A DNA stretch of 52,847 bases from Bacteroidales bacterium (GTDB taxonomy: Bacteria; Bacteroidota; Bacteroidia; Bacteroidales; JAADJA01), in contig JAIOZL010000036.1 of assembly GCA_021740645.1 (NCBI GenBank), forward strand, positions 1 to 52,847, given 5' to 3'. Both the position numbers and the translations under genes were made by a program. Positions within the stretch are counted from its first letter, which is position 1. Each line of letters starts with the position of its first letter. Under the pieces are notes generated by a model that searched no databases, had not been told where the DNA came from, and saw only the letters and a list, made by a program, of their open reading frames with translations. Of this stretch, positions 8,752 to 19,590 are shown one piece after another.

Positions 8752-10725
8752 TCAATTATAATTTGGATTATCAATTAGATTATTCGTATTCCTGCCTGGA
8801 ATCGGACGGTAGTATTGGTGATCATAAACTGTAATGCCTCCGCTTTTTTCATCATGATACTGGTTTGTTCTTACTAAAATATATTTTGGAGGATTTTCAC
8901 GCAGATCCAAAATAGGAACCAGAGATTTTCTTGTAAAATTTTGAAATAACTCATGAGTATCTCTTCTCCTGTTCAAGTCCCAATATCTGTGCCCTTCGAA
9001 TGCAAGTTCTACGCGCCTTTCTTTTAAAACGTTTTCAAGAGTGAGGGGAATATAGTCAGTATGACCAGCTCTTTGCCTTAAGGCATTGATCAAATCCTGG
9101 GCTTTTGATGCATTACCACTTCCACTTTCCACAACAGCTTCGGCATAATTTAAGTAGATTTCAGCTAAACGGATATCTATCCAGTCGGCATCAGAATTTC
9201 GACCCTTTTCAACACCCTCGGTAGACAGATACTTTTTTACACCAAAACCAGTGCTATAATAATTACAATCCTGCCAGAAATTCAATCCATAGAATCCGGA
9301 AAATAAGCTATTACCAGCCGCTCCATACACGTAATAAGTATTACCATCGAGTCCCACGGCACTTTGATTAACAAATATCAGTTGTTCTCCAGCAGGTTTA
9401 ATCAGTCCACCCTGAATTATTATTTCTGTGTTTCTCCAGCTTGAATTTGGCAATATGACACTGGCATTTAAGCGAGCATCTTTGTCTGCAAAAGCATCCA
9501 AAGGACTATCGTATTTGATAAAAGGGAGATCCGCGTCAAATCCATCTGAAATATCTGTAAAAGCATAACTCTCATTTCCGTCTGTTCTTGTTGCAACCAT
9601 TGCTATGCTACCTGATCCATCATCGGTATAATCTTCAAATAAATCAACAATATCAAGACTTACACTATAACGACCATCTACATGGTAACCCTGATTTAAC
9701 TGGTGAGGGGTATTCAATCCGTCATACCTGTGTCCTTGAGTAGCAGCTGTAGCCTCTGCAATATATCCTTGTTTGAATATAATCTCATTGGCATCAGAAA
9801 TGTCCTGATGGAACAGATCGAAAAAGTTAATCGCAGCCTCTAAAGGATTTCTTGGATTAGCTTTGTATAATGATTTACCAGAGTTATTAATGATTATTTC
9901 GCTGGCACTAATACATTTTTCATAGTATTCAGTTGCCTCTGCAGAGGATATTCCAAAAGCAAGCTTTTTTTCAAATGCCTCCCCTGCCACATTTACGTTA
10001 GAGTTATATTTTCCTGTAGATGCAGCAAAAAGCGCTACCCGGGACATTAATCCATAGGCTGCCCATTTAGTAGCCCTGAATTTTCCTTCTTGAACAGAAG
10101 GAGTAAATTCCGGCAAATATTTTACTGCTTCGTGAAGATCCGTCAGAATAAAATCGAATGTTTCTTTCTCTGTGCTTCTTGGAATGTAAAGGTTTTCATT
10201 GTCACTTCCGGGTTGATATTCATCGTCCAGTGATTTATCAATAACAGGAACTCCGCCATATCTTTTGACTAGGCCAAAATAAATGTATGCCCGAAAAAAA
10301 TGTCCTTCACTCATAAGTCTGTTATAAGCGTCTATGCTCAGATTATCTTTTGAAGCTTCAACTGTTTCAAGAAAAATATTGGCATAACGTATATCGTCAT
10401 AAGGCCAATACCCTGCGGTTAAACTCCAATCGGAGCCATGGCTCAAACATGCATCGTCTGTGAGTTGATCAGTCGAGATCATAGCTCCTGCACTTTCAGC
10501 ATTTTTATTATTAAAACCGGAGAAGTTGCCTGAGGGCCTGTACCAAAAGTTTTCAACAGGAATTCGGCCATACATATCAGCCACAACTGTTTTAATCCCA
10601 CCTTCAGTTTCGAAAAGTACTTTACCTGAAATCTTATCAAGAGGCTCCAGCTCTAATGTATCGGTACAGGCAAAAAGTGTTAATAATAAACCGAATACTA
10701 TAAAATTTTTTTTCTGAATATTCAT
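8752..10725 (-). CDS. SusD/RagB nutrient-binding outer membrane lipoprotein
   Basis: 657 residues. The lipobox ends at Cys20 (LFAC), followed by LELEPLDKISG, the standard SusD start. Tetratricopeptide-like helices of the SusD fold are visible: RLMSEGHFFRAYIYFGLVK in the middle and, near the C terminus, AEIYLNYAEAV with RRVELAFEGHRYWDLNRR. SusD forms the lid over SusC and captures oligosaccharides at the surface. The length is slightly above the usual 500-600. It is 13 bases after SusC and clearly co-transcribed. The sugar bound is not readable from sequence. Confidence 0.97.
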   Translation of the reverse strand: MNIQKKNFIVFGLLLTLFACTDTLELEPLDKISGKVLFETEGGIKTVVADMYGRIPVENFWYRPSGNFSGFNNKNAESAGAMISTDQLTDDACLSHGSDWSLTAGYWPYDDIRYANIFLETVEASKDNLSIDAYNRLMSEGHFFRAYIYFGLVKRYGGVPVIDKSLDDEYQPGSDNENLYIPRSTEKETFDFILTDLHEAVKYLPEFTPSVQEGKFRATKWAAYGLMSRVALFAASTGKYNSNVNVAGEAFEKKLAFGISSAEATEYYEKCISASEIIINNSGKSLYKANPRNPLEAAINFFDLFHQDISDANEIIFKQGYIAEATAATQGHRYDGLNTPHQLNQGYHVDGRYSVSLDIVDLFEDYTDDGSGSIAMVATRTDGNESYAFTDISDGFDADLPFIKYDSPLDAFADKDARLNASVILPNSSWRNTEIIIQGGLIKPAGEQLIFVNQSAVGLDGNTYYVYGAAGNSLFSGFYGLNFWQDCNYYSTGFGVKKYLSTEGVEKGRNSDADWIDIRLAEIYLNYAEAVVESGSGNASKAQDLINALRQRAGHTDYIPLTLENVLKERRVELAFEGHRYWDLNRRRDTHELFQNFTRKSLVPILDLRENPPKYILVRTNQYHDEKSGGITVYDHQYYRPIPGRNTNNLIDNPNYN

Positions 10726-10738
10726 GGTAATTAGATTT

Positions 10739-13700
10739 TTAGAATTTTAGATTGACACCAAAATTATATGCCCTTAAAAGAGGATAGGTTAGACTTGCTG
10801 AGTATGGGCCTTCCCATGTCTCAGGATCAATTTCTTTTAATCTATCATTGGTGAAAGTTGCAAGATTTGTTCCGTTAAAGAAGATACGAAACTGGTTAAA
10901 TCCAAATTTACTTAAAACAGTCTTTGGAAAATTATAACCGATCTCAAGGTTTTTTAATCTCAAATAAGTAGCCGGAACATACCAGAAATCAGAATTAGCT
11001 AAATCTCTGGTTCCAGAAAAATTCTTGCGCAGCGGGCCATAATATCCACTTTCCCACTGGGTTTTCGGATCATAAGGATCTGCTGTTGGATCAGTAGTAT
11101 GCCAACGATCAAGATATTGTTCATGGACAGAAGGATAACGACCATAACCGTATATATCATCTGCATGATATCTTTTTGAATATAATGAAGCTCCCTGAAA
11201 CAGAAGGTTTAAGTCAAAGTTTTTATACTCAATGCTCGTAGCAAAACCAAATTGCAATGGAGGATTTAAATTATTCATACTACTTCTTGAACCAGCATAA
11301 TTCCAATTATTACTGCTCATATCAGCATCATTGATGATACCGTCACCGTTAAGATCTTTCATTTTGTATGTTCCAGGCAATAATCTTGAGTTTCCAAAAT
11401 GGTTTTGTGGGGTATACAAGACAGAAGTTTCCGCTTCTTCAACAGATTCAAATCTTCCATCAGTCTCAAACAACCAAACAAAATTGTTGTATCGCTCTTC
11501 TTGTCCATTTCTCCACTTGTCCCATGAATCATTAAACTCAGCTCTCTCAACATGTAAATCCATGTAACGGGAGAATGTTGCGTTAACTGCAACAGAATAT
11601 ATAAAATCGTTACCTACCTTGTTACGATGAGTAATTTCTAAATCCAATCCTCTGGTTCTTGCTGAATTAATGTTTTCCAGCGGAAATGTTGCCCCAAAGA
11701 TATTAGGAACTGACTGAACCCTTGAAGCTAAAAGTCCATCATCCACTCTTTGGAAGACATCAACTGCTCCTCCAATTAATCCGTTCCATAAAGCGAAGTC
11801 CACACCCAGATTAGAAGTAAGGGTTGTTACCCACGATAATTTGTCATCAATAAGTCCTGATGGAGGGGCATACCCAACCGTTAAGGATTCTGGTGATAAA
11901 ACATACCCGGTTGTACTGGAGTAGGCAGGTACATACCTAAAGGCAGAACCGGCATCAAATCCACTCTCTCCATAAGAAAAGCGAAGCTTCAAGCTATTTA
12001 CGAATGAAAGATTATCGGCAAAGAAGGATTCTTCTGATATTCGCCAGGCGATACTCGCAGAAGGAAACAAAGCCCATCTGTTTTCAGGTGCATATCTGTA
12101 TGAGCCATCGTATCTTACAACTCCTTCAAAAAGGTACTTTCCGGCAAAATCATAATTCAACCTGCCGATATAGGCTGCGAATTTTTGATAATTGCGATAT
12201 CCTGAATTTGTTGCCGTTGTAGGTGTTCCCTGATTAATAACATCATGAGTGTAAATATCTTCATACAAACGGCTGGCATAAGTTTGTCCTTCTTCAATGC
12301 TCCGAAACTCCGCAATCGTTGATGCCCCTATGGTGTGTTCACCAATCTTTTTATTGTAATCAATTTGCCCCATCGCATGCAATCTATTGTAAAGGGTGTA
12401 CCAGTTTTGGAATTGGTTTGTGCGGTCGGTTTTTACATAAGAATCAGTATAATAATCGTAAAGATCAACGGCTTTTTGCAGGTTCCTGCGATCTGCCTGC
12501 CTGCTGTCATAAGCAGTAAGTCCGATTATCTTCAATCCCTTTAGAAATGGCAATTCGTATGTAAGTTTCAAAGTGTTATAATTTCTCAATTCCGTCACTT
12601 TGTCATATCCACTAATTTCTTCAGATAATCTTCCTACGGGATTAATACCATCTGGTTGCGGAACAGTTAGATGATCAGGGTTTTCTAATGTATAAGCACC
12701 AATTCCCCTGTCGTTGACTACCATATACTTGTATGCCCATATGTAATCGTTTTGAGGCCCTTTCGTGTAGGTATGCCTAAGTGAAGTATTAAAATCAAGT
12801 GTTAAATTATCAGTGATTTTTGTCTCAATTCCCCCTCTGAAGTTAATTCTTTCATAATCCTGTATATTACTCTTTAACAACCCGTTATCATCATTATATT
12901 CAAAACTTGTGAAGTATTTCGTTTTTTCAGTTCCGCCACTTACAGAGAGGTTGTGTTTTAAGCTGTAAGTAAAATCTTTCATAGTTAAGCCAAGCCAGTC
13001 AGTATCAGTGTATCCAGGTTCGCCTAATCTGTATTTCTCTAGTGTTTCGGCATTATAGGTAGGATTTAACTGCGCATTAATATCCATTTCATTCCTTAAA
13101 ACCCTGTATGTATATGCATCTACCGTTTGTGGTATTCCTGTTGGTTCTTTCAGACTGTAAAATGTTGAGTAAGAAACGGCAGGTTTTCCCACATGGCCTC
13201 TTTTGGTGGTGACAATGATAACACCATTTGCCGCATTCATACCATAAATAGATGCAGCAGCATCTTTCAATACAGAAATGCTTTCAATATCGTCGGAATT
13301 TAATTGAGCAAAATATGAACTTCCGTCTCTGGGTACACCATCAATAATATACAATGGATCTCCAAACCCACGAACACTAATCAAATTACTAAAATCACCC
13401 GGAGCTCCGCTTTTTTGTCTGATAAGAAGACCTGAAACTTTACCTTGTAACATATTGATAAGGTTTTCAGATTTACTTTTTTTTATCTCGTCTGTCCTTA
13501 TTGTAGTAATTGAACCTGAAAGGGTTTCTTTGTTTTTGACACCATAGCCAACCACAACAACTTCTTCTAGATCCATGATATCTTCAACCAGTTTTATGTC
13601 AATAACTGATTGCCCTGACACTTCATTTCTCTCTGTTAAATAACCAATAGCTGAAAATTCAAGTACCGCATCGGGACTTGCGACATTAATAGAATATTTT

Positions 13701-13873
13701 CCTTCAAGGTCTGTGATAACACCCGTTGACGTACCTTTTATAACAACATTGACCCCAGGTAAGGGTTGATTGTCTGATTCCGAAGCAACGGTTCCGGTTA
13801 TTGTTATTACCTGTGCCCAAAGACCCAGTGGAACCAATAACAATAAACATAAAATCGCTTTTACTTTTCTCAT
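10739..13873 (-). CDS. SusC/RagA TonB-linked outer membrane transporter
   Basis: 1044 residues. A signal peptide precedes a carboxypeptidase-D regulatory-like domain (TGTVASESDNQPLPGVNVVI). The TonB-box-like DLEEVVVVGYG lies near 101-111 and the plug domain carries GDPLYIIDGVPRDGSS and SVLKDAAASIYG. The rest is the 22-strand barrel, ending in an aromatic-terminated strand (NFGVNLKF). It imports large oligosaccharides into the periplasm using TonB energy, with SusD as lid. The gene starts 56 bases after P2 and is followed at once by susD. I see no FecR-type anti-sigma signalling extension, which fits control by the hybrid two-component protein. Confidence 0.97.
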   Translation of the reverse strand: MRKVKAILCLLLLVPLGLWAQVITITGTVASESDNQPLPGVNVVIKGTSTGVITDLEGKYSINVASPDAVLEFSAIGYLTERNEVSGQSVIDIKLVEDIMDLEEVVVVGYGVKNKETLSGSITTIRTDEIKKSKSENLINMLQGKVSGLLIRQKSGAPGDFSNLISVRGFGDPLYIIDGVPRDGSSYFAQLNSDDIESISVLKDAAASIYGMNAANGVIIVTTKRGHVGKPAVSYSTFYSLKEPTGIPQTVDAYTYRVLRNEMDINAQLNPTYNAETLEKYRLGEPGYTDTDWLGLTMKDFTYSLKHNLSVSGGTEKTKYFTSFEYNDDNGLLKSNIQDYERINFRGGIETKITDNLTLDFNTSLRHTYTKGPQNDYIWAYKYMVVNDRGIGAYTLENPDHLTVPQPDGINPVGRLSEEISGYDKVTELRNYNTLKLTYELPFLKGLKIIGLTAYDSRQADRRNLQKAVDLYDYYTDSYVKTDRTNQFQNWYTLYNRLHAMGQIDYNKKIGEHTIGASTIAEFRSIEEGQTYASRLYEDIYTHDVINQGTPTTATNSGYRNYQKFAAYIGRLNYDFAGKYLFEGVVRYDGSYRYAPENRWALFPSASIAWRISEESFFADNLSFVNSLKLRFSYGESGFDAGSAFRYVPAYSSTTGYVLSPESLTVGYAPPSGLIDDKLSWVTTLTSNLGVDFALWNGLIGGAVDVFQRVDDGLLASRVQSVPNIFGATFPLENINSARTRGLDLEITHRNKVGNDFIYSVAVNATFSRYMDLHVERAEFNDSWDKWRNGQEERYNNFVWLFETDGRFESVEEAETSVLYTPQNHFGNSRLLPGTYKMKDLNGDGIINDADMSSNNWNYAGSRSSMNNLNPPLQFGFATSIEYKNFDLNLLFQGASLYSKRYHADDIYGYGRYPSVHEQYLDRWHTTDPTADPYDPKTQWESGYYGPLRKNFSGTRDLANSDFWYVPATYLRLKNLEIGYNFPKTVLSKFGFNQFRIFFNGTNLATFTNDRLKEIDPETWEGPYSASLTYPLLRAYNFGVNLKF

Positions 13874-13929
13874 TCGTTTTAATTTAGATAGTTCGTAGAT
13901 TATAGTTATTAGTGTTTTATTATATACAG

Positions 13930-15201
13930 TTATTCTGTGTTTAGTGCGTCAAATCTGACTGCTTCTTGTTGAAAGGTTGATATTTCAGGAAGTTCGCCAT
14001 ATTCTTCAAAATAATCTTTTAGAAATTCTTTTGCCTCACTGTAGAAACTATTATGAGTATGCCAGATTTTTTTCTTAACTCCCTCATTATCAATAAGCCA
14101 ATAACCACCATGCTCACCAGTTGTTTTGTTGATCTCGTTGTTGTATAACTCCCAATAAAGAATAAAAGGTGTCCCCCATTCCAACCCTGCTTTTATAGTC
14201 CAGCGCGAACGGGAATCCTGCATCTCCTCATTATATATTCTCGCAGGATTACCGTATTCGCCAATCCAGACACGTTTTCCTTCTGGCAAACCTGGTTTGG
14301 GACTAAGATGCCCTTCGATATAATCCAGTGCTCGTTTTAAATTCGTATTTAATGCTTCCTCAGTTTTAAAAGGATTGGTTGCATCATAAGCAGAATAAGA
14401 GACATAATCCGGATTAACCTTATTGACAATTTCGTTTGTAACACATTTTTTGGATTCATTTAAACCAATCATCACCTGGTTAACCTCGATATAATTATAC
14501 AACTCCACGTTTATATGTTTTACATCCCGTTTGGCATTGTCAATTGCATTTTGCCTTACTTTTCCCCATTTTAACATACCTTCAAGTGTTTTTGGATCAA
14601 CAGGCGCATTGATATTGTAATTCCAGCGCAAATGCCAATCGCCTTCCCAATTTCCCAGGTAAAAAACTTTTCCCGAGTTATTGTAGGTTGTTAAAAGATA
14701 AGAAGCAAAATCGTACAATTCTTCATAAAGTGCGTTGGCATATTTATCAGGATACCCGTTGATAAATTTGATCTGATTGGTGTCAACTTTTTCAGCTTCT
14801 CTTTCCGGGGTGTATTGAGAAAAACCATAAGCCCAAATATGATAGTACTTAAAATCCATATTCAATACAGCTTTAACAGAAGGCTCCAATTGAGCTAATT
14901 TAGTAAGGGATGTTATTTTATCATTTTTTGGAAGGCCGTAGTTTTCACCGCAATATCTGGAAGTCATTGAAAATTTTAAAAGATTCGATCCCATTGACCT
15001 GATCTGTTTTGCTGTTTCAACAAGCATTGTTTCATCAGTAAACTTATATTTAGAACCGACGGTTTGTGTTCCTATTATATAGTTAAACTCATCTATATGT
15101 ACTTCATAAACCTTGTTGTCTTTCGCTGAGGCTATATAGATAAAGAAACCTGTTACCATGATGGTTCCTATTATTAATAAAACTATCTTAAATACCTTCA
15201 T
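13930..15201 (-). CDS. P2: putative (beta/alpha)8 glycosidase of unassigned family
   Basis: 423 residues, with an N-terminal hydrophobic anchor or signal (about 5-25) and no IPT/TIG domain. It aligns with the catalytic part of P1: YIIGTQTVGSKYKFTDE, LGNWEGDW (Glu186), the IEVN pair (Glu239), VSYSAYD, the IGEYGNP block (Glu315), LYWELYNNE (Glu351, Glu356) and GYWLID. These are the same acidic positions as in P1. It lies first in the SusCD operon, upstream of susC, a place often taken by a core PUL enzyme. The function as a glycoside hydrolase is inferred from motif geometry and neighbours only. The last 30 residues diverge from P1. Confidence 0.72.
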   Translation of the reverse strand: MKVFKIVLLIIGTIMVTGFFIYIASAKDNKVYEVHIDEFNYIIGTQTVGSKYKFTDETMLVETAKQIRSMGSNLLKFSMTSRYCGENYGLPKNDKITSLTKLAQLEPSVKAVLNMDFKYYHIWAYGFSQYTPEREAEKVDTNQIKFINGYPDKYANALYEELYDFASYLLTTYNNSGKVFYLGNWEGDWHLRWNYNINAPVDPKTLEGMLKWGKVRQNAIDNAKRDVKHINVELYNYIEVNQVMIGLNESKKCVTNEIVNKVNPDYVSYSAYDATNPFKTEEALNTNLKRALDYIEGHLSPKPGLPEGKRVWIGEYGNPARIYNEEMQDSRSRWTIKAGLEWGTPFILYWELYNNEINKTTGEHGGYWLIDNEGVKKKIWHTHNSFYSEAKEFLKDYFEEYGELPEISTFQQEAVRFDALNTE

Positions 15202-15612
15202 TTGTCAGATTGAATTAGCTGTAAATTTAATGCAAGTTCGAAAATAGTTTTTTTTGGGAGGGTGAAATGCTGTTCAAATAGGTTTAATTCTTAGTTATAT
15301 TTCCTAAAATCATTAATATGAAGCATTTAAATAAGAAGATTTTAAATATTAATTCAATTTTAGAGCATTTTATGCCCCTCGAATTGGGCTAAATGAGTTT
15401 GAATGAATATTTTTAAATGGTTGATTTAATTGGTATTATTGAAAATTTAGTGATAATTAATCGCTATTTATTAAACTAAATTTGCGGATAAGAAATTCGT
15501 TTTGTTGAATTATTTACATTAACAAGACATCTTCATTGTCAGTCAAATAAATACTATTCAATCAAAGTTTAAATCAGAATCAATTTAGTTGAAAATTAAG
15601 CTATTCATATTT
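15202..15612. other. 411-base spacer, probable promoter region of the SusCD operon
   Basis: A+T-rich, no coding frame. It separates the hybrid regulator gene from P2, so the promoter answering to the regulator would be expected here. I could not place a full Bacteroidota promoter or a copy of the direct repeat found upstream of GH130. Confidence 0.4.
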
Positions 15613-18600
15613 TCAAAGTCCTTCGTTATTTCCAATAAAATCTTTTGGGGACTTTCCGTAGTGTTTTTTAAAAAGAGTACTAAAATATTTGGGATCATGA
15701 AATCCTGATTCATAAGCTATATCCGCAATTCTTATATCCTTTTGCGATCTTAGTAATTCTTCTGCATGATTAAGTTTAATTTTAATGATTAAATCTGACG
15801 GTGTCATTCCTGTTAATCCTTTGAGTTTGCGAAATAAATTGGAACGGCTAAACCCCAGTTTATCGCAAAGGGCATCGATAGAAAAATCATGGTCAGTTAG
15901 ATTTTCTTTAGTAATATCCACAACTTTTGATAGAAATTCTTCATCCGGAGATTGTTTTACTTTCTTGCCATAAGTATCTCTATCCTTAACTAATCCTAAC
16001 ATTTGACGTGTTCGCAATAGATTATTTATAGTGACCTTCAACACTTCTATGCTAAAAGGTTTCTCGATATAGGCATCAGCACCTACCTTTATTCCCTCAA
16101 TTCTATGTTGAATGTCAGCTAAAGCGGTAATCATAATGATAGGGATATGACTGGTTTTAAAGTTCGACTTTATAATTTTACAAAACTCTTTTCCACTCAG
16201 CACCGGCATCATAACGTCAGTAATAATGACATCTGGATTTTTCTCCAGAGCCAGGACTAATCCATCTTTCCCATTTGACGCTTCTATAATTCTGTAGTGT
16301 TTTTCTAAATCATTTCTTATTGTTTGCCTTAAATCATCATTATCATCAACCAACAAAATCAGTTTATCACAACTAAAAGCTTTATCGATATAATTATTTG
16401 AATCAACTTGCGCTTCAATTTCTTCAAATTGGTTGTCCGAAAAATGATGTGTGCCTCTTAAAATTGAAACGGTAAAAGTTGAGCCTATATCCTTGCTACT
16501 ATTAAAATAAATTCGTCCTTTATGCAATTCAACTATATGTTTTACAAGCATAAGGCCAATACCAACCCCTGTATCTTTTACATTACTTGCCCGTGAAAAA
16601 CGGTTAAAAATTAATTTCTGTTCTTTTTCTGGTACTCCTATTCCATTGTCAATCACTTTTACTTCAATAGTCTCTTCATTGATTCTACTTTTCAGTTTTA
16701 TTTGCCCTCCTTCTTCGCTATACTTTATTGCATTAGAGATTAGGTTATTAAAAACCCTACTCATTTTCATTTCATCAATCCATACATCAACTTCAGAAAC
16801 ATCGATTGTAAGATCCATCGATTTTTTCTCAAGCAGAGGTTGAAAATCAAGAGCAATTTCCTCCAACATAGGCTTTAAGCCGACTTTTCGAACTGAGATA
16901 TTTAATTTTTGCCTCTCGGCTTTTTGGAATTCCAGAAGTTGGGTTACATAATTGTTTAAGTTTTTAACATTTCGGTTTATTAATTCTATTTGCTGCGACT
17001 CAATATAACCATGTTTTATCTGCTCTACTAAAAGTTGTATGAGTGAAACTGGTGTGCGTATATCGTGTGCAACATTTATAAAAAATTTAATCTTTTCATC
17101 TGAGAAACGCTTTTTTTCCGAGGCTCGAATGTATAATATAATTAGATATATTAATATACCTGCTAATAATACATAAACACAATAGGCCCAATAAGTTGAG
17201 TAAAAAGGCTGCTTAATTGTAATTCCTAATTGGTAAAGTTGTTTTCCCTCAATGCCGTCAGAGTTTATTACTTTTACCGATAAATTATATTCACCAGGCT
17301 CCAATTTGGAGTAAACAGCAGTTCTGTTATCGCTTGAGACTACAGGGTATTCATCGTATCCATCCAATTGCCAAATAAATGTGTTGTGTTTGGAGCCATA
17401 AAAATCGAGAACTTCGAAACGAAATAACAAAGAGTTTTGTGTGTACTCCAATTCAATATCATCGAGGAAATTGATGTTGAAAGCTACCGTTGCAGAGTCA
17501 GGTTCAACCCCATTAATAAGAAACTCACTTACAAAAATATCGGAAACGGAGCTACCCTTAGGCAATAATTCCGGATTAAAAATAACGGCTCCATTTGGCC
17601 CGCCAAAAGCAAACGCACCGTTTTGCAGTTTTGCCGAAGCACCAAATCCAAATTCTTTGATCTTTACCCCATCTTCATCTGAATAGTTACGAAAAAAAAA
17701 TGTATCGGGATTAAAACTATATAATCCTTTGGAAGTGCTTATCCATAAAATATCGGAATTATCAGCCTGAATTGAATAAATAACGCCTAATTCCAAGCCG
17801 CCAGAAGGAATAAATCTCTCTTTTTTATAGCCTTTAGTCAGAGACTGCTTATAGAATTCATTCCCATTTCCTAACCACAAACAACTTCTGGTACTATCAA
17901 AATGAACTGCAAAAACATTAGAATACTCAGGTATATTGGTAATTGGATCAATGTAGTGCCTGACACTATTATTTCGGGGATTAATTTCTACCAAACCATT
18001 CAAGCCTCCCACATATATCTTACCATTGCCTTCCACAATGCTTCTTACCTCCGATATTGAAAATCTTTCAGTAAGTGTTTTATTTATATAAACAGATAAT
18101 GGAGAACGATTTCCCCCAACCCATAGTTTATTTTTACTGGAATAAGTAGCGAAAATTAATTCTACGCTATTCTGAGATTCCTCAAAAAAATATGAAACCC
18201 TATTTTTCGCTTTATCAATCTCTAAAAGTCCTTCTCCATAAGTACCTAAAATGATGTTGTTAAGATATTGATTGATAGACAAAACCGGTATTCCTTCAAG
18301 TCCAAAAGAATTATTATGGTTTGTCCACACCCCTCCAGGTGTTAAACTACTTAATCCATTTTCGGTGCCAAACCATAAGAGACCCTCATTATCCTCAAAA
18401 ATAGACCGGACGATGTTGCTATGAAGACTGTTTTTCTCGTTTTGAACATGTGAAATATTTAAGAAGGGATTATTTTCTTCTTTGAACAGGTCTATGCCAA
18501 CTTCACCTACAGCTAACCAATACATATTGCCTTTATCAATATAAATGTGATGTATCCTGTTTTGTCGAATTGAGTTATTGACATCCGGATCATGAACAAT

Positions 18601-19437
18601 TTTTTTTCGAATCCGGAGTGCATGATCAATGATGTATAATCCCATACCATCCACGGCCACAATAGCTTCCTGCTGATTATTAAATGTAACAAACCTGAGT
18701 GTATATGATTTTGATTTGTCATCAGATAGGGCTACTTGTTCTGTAGACTTTCCGTCATATAGTAGTAATCCGTTTTTCTCTGTTGCAGCCCAAATACGGT
18801 TCATTTTGTCAATTGCAAAATGATTGATGTCTTTTGATACAAAAAGAGTATCCAAATTCTTTAATTTCTTGTTTGAATACTCAAATATTACGAGGCCATT
18901 TGAGGATGACGAATAGATTTTCCCATCCTTATATACAATTTTTCGAACAAAGCTTAGATCGGGATGCATTATGTTACTTACACTTCTCTCATTGGTATTT
19001 ACAATTATCATTCCGGTTGGTAGTCCAATAATAATTTGAGAATCAGTAAGAAAAGAGCAGGAAAAAAATTCAAGATCAGGTAAATGAATTATTTTTTCGA
19101 AATCATCAAATTCGTATCTGTATTTAAGCAAGACTCCATCCCTGCCAAGCACATATAACTCTCCATCTTTATTGATGATTTGAGCCACATGGTTATCATT
19201 TTTGAATGTATAATTAAAAATGTTATAATGTTTAAAATCGTAGCCCGAATACCGATTTATTCCATTTGAAGTACCAATCCATATAAATCCCAAAGAATCT
19301 TTCTCAATATAAGTAATATATCCATTATTTAATCCTTCCTCTACACTTAAATGTCTGATTTCCTGTGATTGAATGTTACAAGGAATAAATAATAGAATAA
19401 TAAAACCAAACTTAATAAATATATATTTTAGCATCAA
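15613..19437 (-). CDS. Hybrid two-component system sensor/regulator (HTCS)
   Basis: 1274 residues in one chain. A signal peptide (1-24) precedes a periplasmic double-propeller sensor of Reg_prop repeats (about 30-640, e.g. GFIWIGTSNG, GLLWFGTENG) and a Y_Y_Y domain (about 660-742). A membrane segment (about 748-771) leads to the HisKA box with His791 (AHDIRTP) and the HATPase with NLISNAIKYS (898-907) and DNGIGVP (930-936). The receiver domain has acidic pocket 1031-1032, phospho-Asp1074 and Lys1126. An AraC-type helix-turn-helix closes the protein (about 1165-1270). All key residues are present. HTCS proteins bind a PUL oligosaccharide in the periplasm and activate the local operons. It sits between the two PUL operons and is transcribed alone. 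Confidence 0.97.
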   Translation of the reverse strand: MMLKYIFIKFGFIILLFIPCNIQSQEIRHLSVEEGLNNGYITYIEKDSLGFIWIGTSNGINRYSGYDFKHYNIFNYTFKNDNHVAQIINKDGELYVLGRDGVLLKYRYEFDDFEKIIHLPDLEFFSCSFLTDSQIIIGLPTGMIIVNTNERSVSNIMHPDLSFVRKIVYKDGKIYSSSSNGLVIFEYSNKKLKNLDTLFVSKDINHFAIDKMNRIWAATEKNGLLLYDGKSTEQVALSDDKSKSYTLRFVTFNNQQEAIVAVDGMGLYIIDHALRIRKKIVHDPDVNNSIRQNRIHHIYIDKGNMYWLAVGEVGIDLFKEENNPFLNISHVQNEKNSLHSNIVRSIFEDNEGLLWFGTENGLSSLTPGGVWTNHNNSFGLEGIPVLSINQYLNNIILGTYGEGLLEIDKAKNRVSYFFEESQNSVELIFATYSSKNKLWVGGNRSPLSVYINKTLTERFSISEVRSIVEGNGKIYVGGLNGLVEINPRNNSVRHYIDPITNIPEYSNVFAVHFDSTRSCLWLGNGNEFYKQSLTKGYKKERFIPSGGLELGVIYSIQADNSDILWISTSKGLYSFNPDTFFFRNYSDEDGVKIKEFGFGASAKLQNGAFAFGGPNGAVIFNPELLPKGSSVSDIFVSEFLINGVEPDSATVAFNINFLDDIELEYTQNSLLFRFEVLDFYGSKHNTFIWQLDGYDEYPVVSSDNRTAVYSKLEPGEYNLSVKVINSDGIEGKQLYQLGITIKQPFYSTYWAYCVYVLLAGILIYLIILYIRASEKKRFSDEKIKFFINVAHDIRTPVSLIQLLVEQIKHGYIESQQIELINRNVKNLNNYVTQLLEFQKAERQKLNISVRKVGLKPMLEEIALDFQPLLEKKSMDLTIDVSEVDVWIDEMKMSRVFNNLISNAIKYSEEGGQIKLKSRINEETIEVKVIDNGIGVPEKEQKLIFNRFSRASNVKDTGVGIGLMLVKHIVELHKGRIYFNSSKDIGSTFTVSILRGTHHFSDNQFEEIEAQVDSNNYIDKAFSCDKLILLVDDNDDLRQTIRNDLEKHYRIIEASNGKDGLVLALEKNPDVIITDVMMPVLSGKEFCKIIKSNFKTSHIPIIMITALADIQHRIEGIKVGADAYIEKPFSIEVLKVTINNLLRTRQMLGLVKDRDTYGKKVKQSPDEEFLSKVVDITKENLTDHDFSIDALCDKLGFSRSNLFRKLKGLTGMTPSDLIIKIKLNHAEELLRSQKDIRIADIAYESGFHDPKYFSTLFKKHYGKSPKDFIGNNEGL

Positions 19438-19508
19438 TCAATATATTTAGACTAGTATTTCAGGGAAATCTCATTTTATGACAAATTCTCTTAAATAGTA
19501 AGGTAAAT

Positions 19509-19590
19509 TTAAGATTGGAAAAATGATGAATCTTCAGCCCAATTCAAATATTCTTCTTGTAATGATAACTTAGCATTAGGATGTTTTTAT
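19509..19590 (-). pseudogene. C-terminal remnant of a fourth P-family gene
   Basis: On the minus strand this stretch reads LSLQEEYLNWAEDSSFFQS then stop, matching the tail of P1 (LPTREEYLNWAVPRLQ). The DNA under EEYLNWA is nearly identical to that of P1. Upstream the frame is broken by a stop and frameshift. It suggests that another P paralog once lay between the regulator and P3, or that a partial duplication occurred. The match is short. Confidence 0.5.
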
